A DNA stretch of 27,324 nt, from positions 1 through 27,324 of the forward strand of contig DATCLN010000152.1 of the NCBI GenBank assembly GCA_036563895.1, given 5' to 3'. Made by a program: the position numbers and the translations under genes. Positions 1 through 7,576 of the stretch are shown one piece after another; the first letter of the stretch is position 1, and each line of letters opens with the position of its first letter. Origin of the DNA: ZCTH02-B3 sp036563895 (GTDB taxonomy: Bacteria > Bacillota > Bacilli > Paenibacillales > Paenibacillaceae). Under the pieces are notes generated by a model. The model had not been told where the DNA came from. It did no database searches and worked only from the letters and a program-made list of their open reading frames with translations.

Positions 1-34
1 GTGCGGACCCGCATGCCAGGTGGTGTGAGAGGAC

Positions 35-58
35 GGGGGCTAGCCGCCCCCTTCTACT
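35..58 (+). terminator. Weak hairpin, possible end of the upstream unit
   Basis: GGGGGC (35-40) pairs with GCCCCC (46-51) around a 5-nt loop; the following bases are pyrimidine-rich but there is no clean T-run. In Bacilli tuf normally lies upstream of rpsJ, so this may end the str operon, but no tuf coding sequence is visible in the window. Confidence 0.35.
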
Positions 59-136
59 CGATCGTTTTTGCGGCCGCAAGACGACCGGTTTGGGGTTGGC
101 TGCCGGACCGGCATCGGCGGAACGAGGAGGCGCGGG

Positions 137-226
137 ATGACGGGGATTTGGTTGTCCGTGCTGGGCGCGATGCTGTGGGCAGGGCTTGTTAAAATAATTA
201 GTCGAATCCCACAACATCCGAATTGA
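137..226 (+). CDS. Possible 29-residue hydrophobic peptide
   Basis: An ATG at 137 follows a strong ribosome binding site (AGGAGG, 125-130) with 6 nt spacing and opens a 29-codon frame ending in TGA. Residues 4-21 are mostly hydrophobic (start MTGIWLSVLGAMLWAGL), followed by a short polar, basic tail, so a single membrane helix is plausible. It lies between the weak hairpin at 35-51 and the S10 promoter at 237, so it would be the tail of the preceding unit or have its own transcript. I do not recognise a family. The support is the ribosome binding site and the composition only; chance cannot be excluded for so short a frame. Confidence 0.35.
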   Translation: MTGIWLSVLGAMLWAGLVKIISRIPQHPN

Positions 227-236
227 AAAAATTTGA

Positions 237-265
237 TTGCATTCCCAAGGGCCTTCTGCTACAAT
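237..265 (+). promoter_or_regulatory. Sigma-A promoter of the S10 operon
   Basis: A -35 box TTGCAT (237-242) is followed after 17 nt by a -10 box TACAAT (260-265), with TG one base before the -10 (257-258), an extended -10. This is the best vegetative promoter upstream of rpsJ and would start RNA near 272, giving a 5' leader of about 145 nt. It probably drives the whole ribosomal cluster down to the terminator at 15828-15865, perhaps with internal promoters. Confidence 0.7.
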
Positions 266-271
266 AATGAA

Positions 272-415
272 CGTTGGTCTATAGACGCGATGATGCGGGA
301 GGTTGCCGACGACACACCCGGCCCCTTTGCCATAGGAGGGCACGCCGGATGGCGCTCGGGTAGTTCCCGCGGAGTATGTCCGATTTCAAATTGGGCGATC
401 GAAGGAGGGACTTCT
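272..415 (+). promoter_or_regulatory. S10 operon 5' leader with minigene
   Basis: About 144 nt of untranslated leader. It holds a ribosome binding site (TAGGAGGG, 333-340) eight bases before an ATG at 349 that opens the frame M-A-L-G-stop (349-363). GCCAT (329-333) can pair with ATGGC (349-353), placing that ribosome binding site in the loop. The rpsJ site GAAGGAGGG (401-409) follows. In Escherichia coli L4 controls the S10 operon through its leader; I see no clear copy of that structure here. Confidence 0.4.
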
Positions 416-730
416 ATGGCAAAGGCCAAACAAAAAATCCGCATCCGCTTGAAGGCATATGATCATCGGGTGCTGGACCAATCGGCGGAAAAGATCGTGG
501 AAACCGCCAAGCGGACGGGGGCTAGCGTATCCGGACCGATTCCGCTGCCCACCGAGAAGCAGATCATCACGATCCTGCGGGCGGTGCACAAGTACAAGGA
601 TTCGCGCGAGCAATTCGAAATGCGCACCCACAAACGGCTGATCGACATCCTCAGCCCGACGCCGCAAACCGTGGACGCGCTGATGCGCCTCGACCTGCCG
701 TCCGGCGTCGATATCGAGATCAAGCTGTAA
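416..730 (+). CDS. rpsJ: 30S ribosomal protein S10
   Basis: S10 of the 30S head, also NusE in Nus-dependent antitermination. The 104-residue product carries the family hallmarks KIRIRLKAYDHRVLDQSAEK near the N terminus, SGPIPLPTEK in the middle, and the C-terminal run SGVDIEIKL. The ATG at 416 is preceded by GAAGGAGGG with 6 nt spacing. The frame stays open upstream to 233 but that part is leader RNA. First gene of the S10 operon, 46 nt before rplC. Confidence 0.98.
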   Translation: MAKAKQKIRIRLKAYDHRVLDQSAEKIVETAKRTGASVSGPIPLPTEKQIITILRAVHKYKDSREQFEMRTHKRLIDILSPTPQTVDALMRLDLPSGVDIEIKL

Positions 731-776
731 GACGAAGAGACCGACCGAGGGATGGAAAAGGAAAAGAGGTGTCATC

Positions 777-1409
777 ATGAAAGGTATTCTGGGACGCAAA
801 ATCGGCATGACCCAGATCTTCACCACCGACGGCACCGTCGTCCCGGTGACGGTGGTGGAAGCGGCGCCGAACGTCGTGCTGCAGAAAAAGACCCTCGAGC
901 GCGACGGGTATGAGGCGATCCAGCTGGGTTTTCTGGATAAGAAGGAAAAAGCGGCCAACAAGCCGGAAATCGGCCACGCGAAGAAAGCGGGCACGGCGCC
1001 CAAGCGCTTCATCCGCGAGATCCGCGGCGTCAACCTGGCGGACTACGAAGTCGGCCAGGAAGTGAAGGTGGATATCTTTACGGAAGGCGAATACGTGGAC
1101 GTGACGGGAATTTCCAAGGGTAAGGGAACCGCCGGCGCGATCAAGCGCTGGGGCCACTCCCGCGGACCGATGGCCCACGGCTCCAAATACCACCGCGGCA
1201 ACGGTTCCCTCGCGGTGATGCGCGACGCGAACCGCGTGCCGAAGGGCAAGAAGATGCACGGCCGGATGGGGCACGAGACGGTGACCGTCCAGAACCTGCA
1301 GGTCATGAAGGTCGACCCGGAACGCAACGTGCTGCTCATCAAGGGTTCCGTGCCGGGACCGCGCTACGGTTTCCTCAAGATCCGTTCCGCGGTGAAACGG
1401 GTAAACTGA
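777..1409 (+). CDS. rplC: 50S ribosomal protein L3
   Basis: L3 binds the 3' domain of 23S rRNA early in 50S assembly and sends a long loop toward the peptidyl transferase centre. The 210-residue product begins MKGILGRKIGMTQIF, the usual bacterial opening, and has the central motif with KRWGHSRGPMAHGSKYHR and the C-terminal stretch RNVLLIKGSVPGPRYG. Length is normal. An AAGAGG ribosome binding site precedes the ATG. Second gene of the S10 operon. Confidence 0.98.
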   Translation: MKGILGRKIGMTQIFTTDGTVVPVTVVEAAPNVVLQKKTLERDGYEAIQLGFLDKKEKAANKPEIGHAKKAGTAPKRFIREIRGVNLADYEVGQEVKVDIFTEGEYVDVTGISKGKGTAGAIKRWGHSRGPMAHGSKYHRGNGSLAVMRDANRVPKGKKMHGRMGHETVTVQNLQVMKVDPERNVLLIKGSVPGPRYGFLKIRSAVKRVN

Positions 1410-1442
1410 GGGCGCATCCGCATCGGGAAGGAGGACTTTGCC

Positions 1443-2066
1443 ATGCCCAAAGTGGCTGTATATAACACGAGCGGCAGCCAGGTCGGCGAGATCGAGCTGT
1501 CGGATGCGGTGTTCGGCATCGAGCCGAACATCCACGTGCTGCACAGCGTCGTCGTGATGCAGCAGGCGGCGATGCGCCGCGGCACCCACAAGACGAAGAA
1601 CCGTGCCGAAGTAAGCGGCGGCGGCCGCAAGCCGTGGCGCCAGAAGGGCACCGGGCGCGCCCGCCAGGGCAGCATCCGGGCGCCGCAATGGAAGGGTGGC
1701 GGCGTCGTGTTCGGCCCGCAGCCGCGCAGCTACAAGTTCAAACTGCCGCGCAAGGTGCGCCGGCTGGCCATCCGGTCGGCACTGTCCAGCAAGGTGCGTG
1801 AAAGCAACATCGTCGTGCTGGACGAGCTGCGCATGGCCGCTCCGAAGACGAAGGAATTCGTGCAAATCCTGAAAAACCTCAACGTCGATCGCAAGGCCCT
1901 GGTGGTGTCCGCGGAATACGACAACAACGTGGCGCTGTCGGCCCGCAACATTCCGGGCGTCAAGTTCATTTCCGCGAACGGCATCAACGTGCTGGACCTC
2001 TTGAACCACGACAAGCTGGTCATCACGAAGGACGCGGTCGCGAAGGTGGAGGAGGTGTTCGCGTAA
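1443..2066 (+). CDS. rplD: 50S ribosomal protein L4
   Basis: L4 binds domain I of 23S rRNA and lines the peptide exit tunnel with a long loop. The product has 207 residues. The tunnel loop is visible about residues 43-85, with basic motifs GTHKTKNRAEVSGGGRKPW and GTGRARQGSIRAPQW. The ribosome binding site is AAGGAGG near 1430. Its TAA stop shares one base with the ATG of rplW (TAATG), so the two are translationally coupled. Confidence 0.98.
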   Translation: MPKVAVYNTSGSQVGEIELSDAVFGIEPNIHVLHSVVVMQQAAMRRGTHKTKNRAEVSGGGRKPWRQKGTGRARQGSIRAPQWKGGGVVFGPQPRSYKFKLPRKVRRLAIRSALSSKVRESNIVVLDELRMAAPKTKEFVQILKNLNVDRKALVVSAEYDNNVALSARNIPGVKFISANGINVLDLLNHDKLVITKDAVAKVEEVFA

Positions 2067-2359
2067 TGAAGGACCCCCGCGACATCATCAAGCGGCCGGT
2101 CATTACCGAACGCTCCAGCGAATTCGCCGACCGGCTCAAGTACGTGTTCGAAGTCGACATTCGCGCCAACAAGACGGAAATCAAGCAGGCCGTGGAACAG
2201 ATCTTCAAGGTGAAGGTCGCCAAGGTCAACACCATGCGCGTGCCGGCCAAGCCGAAGCGCTACGGCCGCTACAGCGGGTACACGAAGGAATGGAAAAAGG
2301 CGATCGTGCAGCTTGCGGAGGGCAGCAAGCCCCTCGAGTTCTTCGAAGGATCGGTCTGA
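2066..2359 (+). CDS. rplW: 50S ribosomal protein L23
   Basis: L23 sits at the exit of the peptide tunnel and is the docking site for trigger factor and the signal recognition particle. The 97-residue product starts MKDPRDIIKRPVITERSS, with the conserved KRPVITE motif, then YVFEVDIRANKTEIKQAVE and KVNTMRVPAKPKR. Its start codon overlaps the rplD stop by one base; GGAGGAGGTG inside the rplD end serves as the ribosome binding site. Confidence 0.97.
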   Translation: MKDPRDIIKRPVITERSSEFADRLKYVFEVDIRANKTEIKQAVEQIFKVKVAKVNTMRVPAKPKRYGRYSGYTKEWKKAIVQLAEGSKPLEFFEGSV

Positions 2360-2403
2360 GTCCAAGGGTCATCCGGACCACATAAGCGGGGAGGGAAAAA
2401 GAA

Positions 2404-3231
2404 GTGCCCGTCAAAAGTTTCCAACCGACATCACCGGGGCGCCGCCAGATGACGGTGTCCACGTTCGAGGAAATTACCACCGACAAGCCGGAGAAATCGC
2501 TGCTTGAGCCGCTGCGCAAGCGGGCCGGCCGCAACAACCAGGGCCGGATCACGGTGCGCCACCGCGGCGGCGGCCACAAGCGCATGTACCGGATCATCGA
2601 CTTCAAGCGGGACAAGGACGGCGTGCCGGGCCGCGTCGCCAGCATCGAATACGACCCGAACCGGACGTCCCGCATCGCGCTCATCCATTACCGCGACGGG
2701 GAGAAGCGCTATATTATCGCACCGAAGGGACTCAAAGTCGGCGACGAGATCATGTCCGGTCCGGACGCCGACATCAAGGTCGGCAACGCGCTGCCGCTGG
2801 AAAACATCCCGGTCGGTACCATCATCCACAATATCGAGCTGAAGCCCGGCAAGGGCGGGCAGCTGGTGCGCGCCGCCGGCACGCAGGCGCAGCTGCTCGG
2901 CAAGGAAGACAAATACGCCATCATCCGCCTCGCCTCCGGCGAAATCCGCCGCGTGCTGAAAGAATGCCGCGCGACCGTCGGCGCCGTGGGCAATGAGGAT
3001 CACGAGCTGATCAACCTGGGCAAAGCCGGGCGCTCCCGCTGGCTGGGCCGCCGTCCGGCGGTGCGCGGTTCGGTCATGAACCCGGTGGACCACCCGCACG
3101 GCGGCGGCGAGGGCAAGGCTCCGATCGGCCGCCCGTCGCCGGTGACGCCCTGGGGCAAGCCGACGCTCGGATACAAGACGCGGAAGAAAAACCATCCGAG
3201 CGACAAATACATCATCCACCGCCGCAAGTGA
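2404..3231 (+). CDS. rplB: 50S ribosomal protein L2
   Basis: L2 is a core 23S rRNA-binding protein needed for subunit joining and peptidyl transfer. The product has 275 residues and a GTG start at 2404 after GGGAGGG. The N-terminal half has the OB-like RNA-binding fold (NNQGRITVRHRGGGHKR), and the C-terminal half carries the signature NPVDHPHGGGEGKAPIGR with the conserved histidine near residue 229. The end TRKKNHPSDKYIIHRRK is family-typical. Confidence 0.98.
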   Translation: MPVKSFQPTSPGRRQMTVSTFEEITTDKPEKSLLEPLRKRAGRNNQGRITVRHRGGGHKRMYRIIDFKRDKDGVPGRVASIEYDPNRTSRIALIHYRDGEKRYIIAPKGLKVGDEIMSGPDADIKVGNALPLENIPVGTIIHNIELKPGKGGQLVRAAGTQAQLLGKEDKYAIIRLASGEIRRVLKECRATVGAVGNEDHELINLGKAGRSRWLGRRPAVRGSVMNPVDHPHGGGEGKAPIGRPSPVTPWGKPTLGYKTRKKNHPSDKYIIHRRK

Positions 3232-3292
3232 CGCGCGCGGTGCGGCTTGAACGGTTCACGCCCGACGACGGGTCGAAGGGAGGAAGCATCGC

Positions 3293-3574
3293 ATGGGTCG
3301 CAGTCTGAAGAAAGGCCCTTTTGCGGATAAACATTTGCTGAAAAAAGTGGAAGAACTCAACGCGGCCAACAAGAAAGCCGTCATCAAGACGTGGTCCCGC
3401 CGGTCGACCATCTTTCCGTCGTTCGTCGGCCACACCTTCGCCGTGTACGACGGACGCAAGCACGTGCCGGTGTACGTGACGGAAGACATGGTCGGCCACA
3501 AGCTGGGCGAGTTCGTGCCGACGCGTACCTTCAGGGGCCATGCGGACGACGACAAGAAAACCGGCAAGCGCTGA
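3293..3574 (+). CDS. rpsS: 30S ribosomal protein S19
   Basis: S19 lies in the 30S head next to S13 and helps form bridge B1a. The 93-residue product opens MGRSLKKGPFADKHLLKK and carries the conserved motif GHKLGEFVPTRTFRGH near the C terminus. The ribosome binding site GGGAGGA is 8-10 nt before the ATG. Position between rplB and rplV is canonical. Confidence 0.98.
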   Translation: MGRSLKKGPFADKHLLKKVEELNAANKKAVIKTWSRRSTIFPSFVGHTFAVYDGRKHVPVYVTEDMVGHKLGEFVPTRTFRGHADDDKKTGKR

Positions 3575-3625
3575 TGCCGGTCCGCGGGCCGCAACGTACG
3601 CGTCGCACAGGAGGAGGGATTTGAC

Positions 3626-3979
3626 ATGGCGCAGGCGAGAGCCGTTGCACGATATGTTCGTATCGCGCCCCGCAAAGTCCGCCTTGTCGCCGATCTGATC
3701 CGCGGCAAGGACGTGGCGGAAGCGATCGCGATTTTGCGTCACACGCCCCGCGCGGCGTCCCCGGTGCTGGAGAAGCTGCTCAACTCCGCCGTGGCGAACG
3801 CCGAGCACAATTACCAGATGGACGTAAACAGGCTGTACATTTCCGAGATCTACGCCAACGAAGGGCCGCGGCTGAAACGGTACCAACCCCGGGCCCACGG
3901 CCGCGCGTTCCCGATCCTGAAGCGCACCAGCCACATCACGGTGGTCGTTTCCGAACGGCCTGCAACCGCCACCGAGTGA
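3626..3979 (+). CDS. rplV: 50S ribosomal protein L22
   Basis: L22 contacts all six 23S rRNA domains; its beta-hairpin reaches the exit tunnel constriction, where changes can give macrolide resistance. The product has 117 residues. N-terminal motif RYVRIAPRKVRLVADLIRGK is clear. The tunnel hairpin, about residues 88-106 (PRAHGRAFPILKRTSHITV), looks intact with no insertion. GGAGGAGGG precedes the ATG; the gene is followed by rpsC after 15 nt. Confidence 0.98.
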   Translation: MAQARAVARYVRIAPRKVRLVADLIRGKDVAEAIAILRHTPRAASPVLEKLLNSAVANAEHNYQMDVNRLYISEIYANEGPRLKRYQPRAHGRAFPILKRTSHITVVVSERPATATE

Positions 3980-3994
3980 TAAGGAGGGACATGT

Positions 3995-4657
3995 GTGGGT
4001 CAAAAAGTCAACCCGGTGGGTCTTCGCCTCGGCATCATCCGCGACTGGGAATCGAAATGGTACGCGGAGAAGGATTTCGGCACCCTGCTGATGGAAGACG
4101 TCCGGATCCGCGATTTTCTGAAGAAAAAGCTTAAAGACGCCGCCGTTTCCCACATTGAGATCGAGCGCGCCGCCAACCGCGTCAACGTCACGATCCACAC
4201 CGCCAAGCCGGGCATGGTCATCGGCAAGGGCGGCGCGGAAGTGGAGGCGCTGCGCCACGAGCTGGTCAAGCTGACGAACGGGAAGAGAGTGCACATCAAC
4301 ATCGCCGAGATCAAGCATCCGGAACTCGATGCCATTCTGGTGGCGGAGAACATCGCCCAGCAGCTGGAGCGCCGGGTGTCGTTCCGCCGCGCCATGAAGC
4401 AGGCGATCCAGCGGACGATGCGCGCCGGCGCCAAAGGCATCCGCACGATGGTGAGCGGACGGCTGGGCGGCGCGGAAATCGCCCGCACGGAAGGCTACGT
4501 GGAAGGCACGGTGCCGCTGCACACGCTGCGCGCCGACATCGATTACGGCTTCGCCGAAGCGCACACCACCTACGGCCGCATCGGCGTGAAGGTGTGGATT
4601 TACCGCGGCGAGGTTCTCCCGCAGAAGAAGAAGTCCGGCGGGGAAGGGGGCAATTGA
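3995..4657 (+). CDS. rpsC: 30S ribosomal protein S3
   Basis: S3 helps form the mRNA entry channel and has helicase activity with S4. The 220-residue product has a GTG start after AAGGAGGG. It shows an N-terminal MGQKVNPVGLRLGI, a KH type II domain with the GKGG loop at residues 77-80, and the C-terminal domain with RTEGYVEGTVPLHTLRADID. The lysine- and glycine-rich end is usual. rplP starts two bases after its stop codon. Confidence 0.98.
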   Translation: MGQKVNPVGLRLGIIRDWESKWYAEKDFGTLLMEDVRIRDFLKKKLKDAAVSHIEIERAANRVNVTIHTAKPGMVIGKGGAEVEALRHELVKLTNGKRVHINIAEIKHPELDAILVAENIAQQLERRVSFRRAMKQAIQRTMRAGAKGIRTMVSGRLGGAEIARTEGYVEGTVPLHTLRADIDYGFAEAHTTYGRIGVKVWIYRGEVLPQKKKSGGEGGN

Positions 4658-4658
4658 C

Positions 4659-5096
4659 ATGTTGATGCCCAGACGCGTCAAACACCGCAAGGTTCAAAAA
4701 GGAAGACTGAAAGGCCGCGCCAAGGGCGGGACGACGGTGCACTTCGGCGAATACGGCCTGCAGGCCCTGGAGCCGGCATGGATCACCAACCGCCAGATCG
4801 AGGCGGCGCGGATTGCCATAACCCGCTACATCCGACGGGGCGGGAAGGTGTGGATCAACATTTTCCCGCACAAGCCGATCACGAAGAAGCCCCTCGAAGT
4901 GCGGATGGGCTCCGGGAAAGGGAACGTGGAAGGCTGGGTCGCCGTCGTGAAGCCGGGCAGAATCATGTTCGAGCTGGGCGGCGTGTCCGAAGAAGTGGCC
5001 AGGGAAGCCATGCGCCTGGCGTCGCACAAGCTGCCGATCAAGACGAGATTCGTCAAGCGCGAGGATTTGGGTGGTGAGGCCAATGAAAGCCAGTGA
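4659..5096 (+). CDS. rplP: 50S ribosomal protein L16
   Basis: L16 shapes the tRNA-binding sites of the 50S subunit near the peptidyl transferase centre. The 145-residue product begins MLMPRRVKHRK and has the signatures QIEAARIAITRYIRRGGK and RMGSGKGNVEGWVAVV. The first ATG is at 4659, directly after the rpsC stop. Its last 14 bases overlap the start of rpmC, a coupled arrangement. Confidence 0.98.
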   Translation: MLMPRRVKHRKVQKGRLKGRAKGGTTVHFGEYGLQALEPAWITNRQIEAARIAITRYIRRGGKVWINIFPHKPITKKPLEVRMGSGKGNVEGWVAVVKPGRIMFELGGVSEEVAREAMRLASHKLPIKTRFVKREDLGGEANESQ

Positions 5097-5280
5097 ATTG
5101 CGCAACCTGACGTCCGCCGAGATCGAGCAGAAGATCGCGGCTTACAAGGAAGAGCTGTTCAACCTGAGGTTTCAGCAAGCCACCGGCCAATTGGACAAAC
5201 CGCACCGCCTGAAGGAATTGCGGAAAGAAATCGCCCGCGCCAAGACGGTTTTGCGCGAGCGCGAACTCGGCATCGGCTGA
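5083..5280 (+). CDS. rpmC: 50S ribosomal protein L29
   Basis: L29 is a small helical protein near the tunnel exit beside L23. The 65-residue product from the ATG at 5083 reads MKASELRNLTSAEIEQK, the usual opening, and contains LFNLRFQQATGQL, the family core. A GTG at 5071 would add four residues, but family alignment favours 5083. The start lies inside rplP (14-nt overlap). Confidence 0.96.
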   Translation: MKASELRNLTSAEIEQKIAAYKEELFNLRFQQATGQLDKPHRLKELRKEIARAKTVLRERELGIG

Positions 5281-5326
5281 CGGCCGGACCGGGACGCGAA
5301 ACCGGAAGCGGGAAGGAGGATGCCAC

Positions 5327-5590
5327 GTGAGCGAACGAGGAACCCGTAAAGTGCAGATTGGCAGGGTCGTCAGCGACAAGATGCAAAAATCGATCGTCGT
5401 GGCGGTGGAAACGTTCAAGCGGCACAAGCTGTACGGCAAACCGATCCGCCGCACGAAGAAATACATGGCCCACGACGAAAACAACGAAGCGAGAATCGGA
5501 GACATCGTGAAAATCATGGAGACCCGCCCGCTGTCGAAGCGCAAGAGATGGCGGCTGGTGGAGATCATAGAACGAAATTCGAACGTCTGA
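5327..5590 (+). CDS. rpsQ: 30S ribosomal protein S17
   Basis: S17 is a primary 16S rRNA binder with an OB fold. The 87-residue product has a GTG start at 5327 behind GGAAGGAGG. Visible motifs: RKVQIGRVVSDKMQKSIVVA at the N terminus, KYMAHDENNEARIGD and the C-terminal RPLSKRKRWRLVEIIER. Length and place between rpmC and rplN are standard. Confidence 0.98.
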   Translation: MSERGTRKVQIGRVVSDKMQKSIVVAVETFKRHKLYGKPIRRTKKYMAHDENNEARIGDIVKIMETRPLSKRKRWRLVEIIERNSNV

Positions 5591-5606
5591 GAAGGAGGCC
5601 CCATCG

Positions 5607-5975
5607 ATGATCCAGCCATTTACGCGTCTGGCCGTCGCGGACAACACCGGCGCGAAAGAGCTGATGTGCATCCGCGTGCTCGGCGGTACCGGCCGCAGGG
5701 TGGGGCATGTCGGCGACATGATCGTCGCTTCCGTCAAACAGGCAACACCCGGGGGCGTTGTCAAAAAAGGCGACGTGGTGAAGTGCGTCATCGTGCGCAC
5801 GAAGCGCCCGATCCGCCGTCCGGACGGTTCCTATATCGCGTTTGACGAGAACGCCGCGGTGATCGTCAGAGAGGACAAAAGCCCGCGCGGCACCCGGATT
5901 TTCGGTCCGGTGGCGCGCGAACTGCGCGACCGCGACTTCATGAAGATCATCTCCCTGGCGCCGGAAGTGCTGTGA
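5607..5975 (+). CDS. rplN: 50S ribosomal protein L14
   Basis: L14 forms intersubunit bridges with 16S rRNA and is the binding site of the silencing factor RsfS. The 122-residue product opens MIQPFTRLAVADNTGAKEL, has the central KKGDVVKCVIVRTK and the conserved FDENAAVIV, and ends REL-DRDFMKIISLAPEVL as usual. GAAGGAGG precedes the ATG at 5607. Confidence 0.98.
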   Translation: MIQPFTRLAVADNTGAKELMCIRVLGGTGRRVGHVGDMIVASVKQATPGGVVKKGDVVKCVIVRTKRPIRRPDGSYIAFDENAAVIVREDKSPRGTRIFGPVARELRDRDFMKIISLAPEVL

Positions 5976-6006
5976 TCCGGGCAGGCGGAGACGAGGAGGT
6001 GCAGCC

Positions 6007-6327
6007 ATGCCCCGCATGCATGTGAAGAAAAACGACACCGTGATCGTCATCAGCGGCAAGGACAAAGGCAAGAAAGGTCGCGTGCTGGCCGCCTATCCCC
6101 GCGAGAACCGCGTCCTCGTGGAAGGGGTCAACATGATCAAGCGCCATACGCGCCCGAACCCGAAAAATCCGCAGGGCGGCATCATCGAGCGGGAAGCGCC
6201 GATCCACGCGTCCAACGTGATGCTCGTGGATCCGAAGACCGGCCTGCCGACGCGGATCGGATACAAGGTGCTGGAGAACGGCCGCAAGGTACGCATCGCC
6301 AAGCGGTCCGGCGCGCAGATCGACTGA
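6007..6327 (+). CDS. rplX: 50S ribosomal protein L24
   Basis: L24 is one of two assembly-initiating proteins of the 50S subunit. The 106-residue product carries the N-terminal KOW motif (VISGKDKGKKGRVLAAYP) followed by VLVEGVNMIKRHTRPNP and the family motif GGIIEREAPIHASNVMLVDP. The ribosome binding site is GAGGAGGTG. Neighbours rplN and rplE are canonical. Confidence 0.98.
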   Translation: MPRMHVKKNDTVIVISGKDKGKKGRVLAAYPRENRVLVEGVNMIKRHTRPNPKNPQGGIIEREAPIHASNVMLVDPKTGLPTRIGYKVLENGRKVRIAKRSGAQID

Positions 6328-6366
6328 CCGCGAAGACGCAAGGGAAAGGAGGTTCCCGAAACTTCA

Positions 6367-6909
6367 ATGGCAGCCCGATTGAAAGAGCTCTACCTGAAAG
6401 AAGTCGTACCCGCCATGATGCAAAAGTTCGGATACCGGTCGGTCATGCAGGTGCCGCGGGTGGAGAAGGTCGTCCTCAACATGGGCGTGGGCGAAGCGGC
6501 CCAGAACGCCAAGGTGCTGGACGCCGCCATGGACGATCTGACCCGCATTGCCGGCCAGAAGCCGGTCGTCACCCGGGCGAAGAAATCCATCGCCGGCTTT
6601 CGCATCCGGCAAAACATGCCCATCGGCGTGAAGGTGACGCTGCGCGGCGAACGCATGTACCATTTTCTCGATAAATTGTTCAACATCGCCCTGCCCCGCG
6701 TGCGCGACTTCCGCGGCGTGTCCCCGAAATCGTTCGACGGCCGCGGCAACTATACCCTCGGCATTCGGGAGCAGCTCATTTTTCCGGAAATCGACTACGA
6801 CAAGATCGACAAAATTCGCGGCCTGGACGTGGTGATCGTCACGACCGCCAAAACGGACGAAGAATCGCGCGACCTGCTTGCCCGGCTGGGCATGCCGTTC
6901 GCCCGGTGA
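6367..6909 (+). CDS. rplE: 50S ribosomal protein L5
   Basis: L5 binds 5S rRNA with L18 and forms bridge B1b with S13. The product has 180 residues, the usual length. Motifs: RVEKVVLNMGVGEA, the 5S-binding region with RAKKSIAGFRIRQNMPIGVK, and the RDFRGVSPKSFDGRGNYTLG segment. AAAGGAGG lies about 14-20 nt before the ATG at 6367. Confidence 0.98.
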   Translation: MAARLKELYLKEVVPAMMQKFGYRSVMQVPRVEKVVLNMGVGEAAQNAKVLDAAMDDLTRIAGQKPVVTRAKKSIAGFRIRQNMPIGVKVTLRGERMYHFLDKLFNIALPRVRDFRGVSPKSFDGRGNYTLGIREQLIFPEIDYDKIDKIRGLDVVIVTTAKTDEESRDLLARLGMPFAR

Positions 6910-6931
6910 CAGCGGGGAGGTGCAAGCATCC

Positions 6932-7117
6932 GTGGCCAAAAAATCCATGATCGCCAAGCAGAAGCGGAAACCGAAATTCAAGGTGCGCTACTACACGCGC
7001 TGCGAGCGCTGCGGACGGCCGCGCGCCGTGTTGCGCAAGTTCAAGGTGTGCCGGATCTGCTTCCGCGAATTGGCATACAAGGGCCAGATTCCTGGCGTCA
7101 GAAAAGCGAGCTGGTGA
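6932..7117 (+). CDS. rpsN: 30S ribosomal protein S14, zinc type
   Basis: S14 is assembled late into the 30S head. This is the short zinc-binding form of 61 residues with the ribbon C24-x2-C27-x12-C40-x2-C43 (sequence RCERCGRPR...CRICFRELA). The start is GTG at 6932 after GGGGAGGTG. Many Bacilli also keep a zinc-free long S14 elsewhere for zinc limitation; none is in this window. Confidence 0.97.
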   Translation: MAKKSMIAKQKRKPKFKVRYYTRCERCGRPRAVLRKFKVCRICFRELAYKGQIPGVRKASW

Positions 7118-7149
7118 GGTCATCCGGCTCGGGAAGGAGGGTTTCCCCC

Positions 7150-7548
7150 ATGGCTATGTCAGACCCCATTGCGGATATGCTGACGCGCATTCGCAACGCG
7201 AACCTGGTTCGCCACGAAACGGTCGAAGTGCCCGCGTCGAAGATCAAGCGGCAAATCGCCGAAATCCTGAAGCGCGAAGGCTTTATCCGCGATGCCGAAT
7301 ATATCGAGGACAACAAGCAGGGGATCATCCGGATCTTCCTGAAATACGGTCCGAACAACGAGCGCGTCATCACGGGGCTGAAGCGCATCAGCAAGCCGGG
7401 ACTGCGCGTCTATACGAAAGCCAACGAAATTCCCCGCGTGCTGGGCGGCCTTGGCATCGCGATCCTTTCCACGTCCAAGGGCATCCTTACCGACAAGGAG
7501 GCGCGCCAGCTCAAGGTGGGCGGCGAAGTGATTTGCTACGTTTGGTGA
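7150..7548 (+). CDS. rpsH: 30S ribosomal protein S8
   Basis: S8 binds helix 21 of 16S rRNA and in Escherichia coli represses the spc operon. The ATG at 7150 is 8 nt after AAGGAGGG and gives 132 residues starting MAMSDPIADMLTRIRNAN, matching the family length. Other signatures are GLKRISKPGLRVY and the C-terminal GILTDKEARQLKVGGEVIC. The second ATG at 7156 is too far from the ribosome binding site. Confidence 0.97.
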   Translation: MAMSDPIADMLTRIRNANLVRHETVEVPASKIKRQIAEILKREGFIRDAEYIEDNKQGIIRIFLKYGPNNERVITGLKRISKPGLRVYTKANEIPRVLGGLGIAILSTSKGILTDKEARQLKVGGEVICYVW

Positions 7549-7576
7549 ATTCACCAAACCGACAGGAGGTGCACCC

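Noticed and set aside
1..192. 63-residue frame at the window start
   Set aside because: Starts at the window edge, Arg-rich, no ribosome binding site, and crosses the hairpin at 35-51.
233..415. N-terminal extension of rpsJ in an open frame
   Set aside because: It overlaps the promoter and leader, S10 proteins start at MAK, and the strong ribosome binding site is at 401-409.
720..2009. 429-residue minus-strand frame over rplC and rplD
   Set aside because: Antisense shadow of two certain ribosomal protein genes, His/Asp/Arg-rich as expected.
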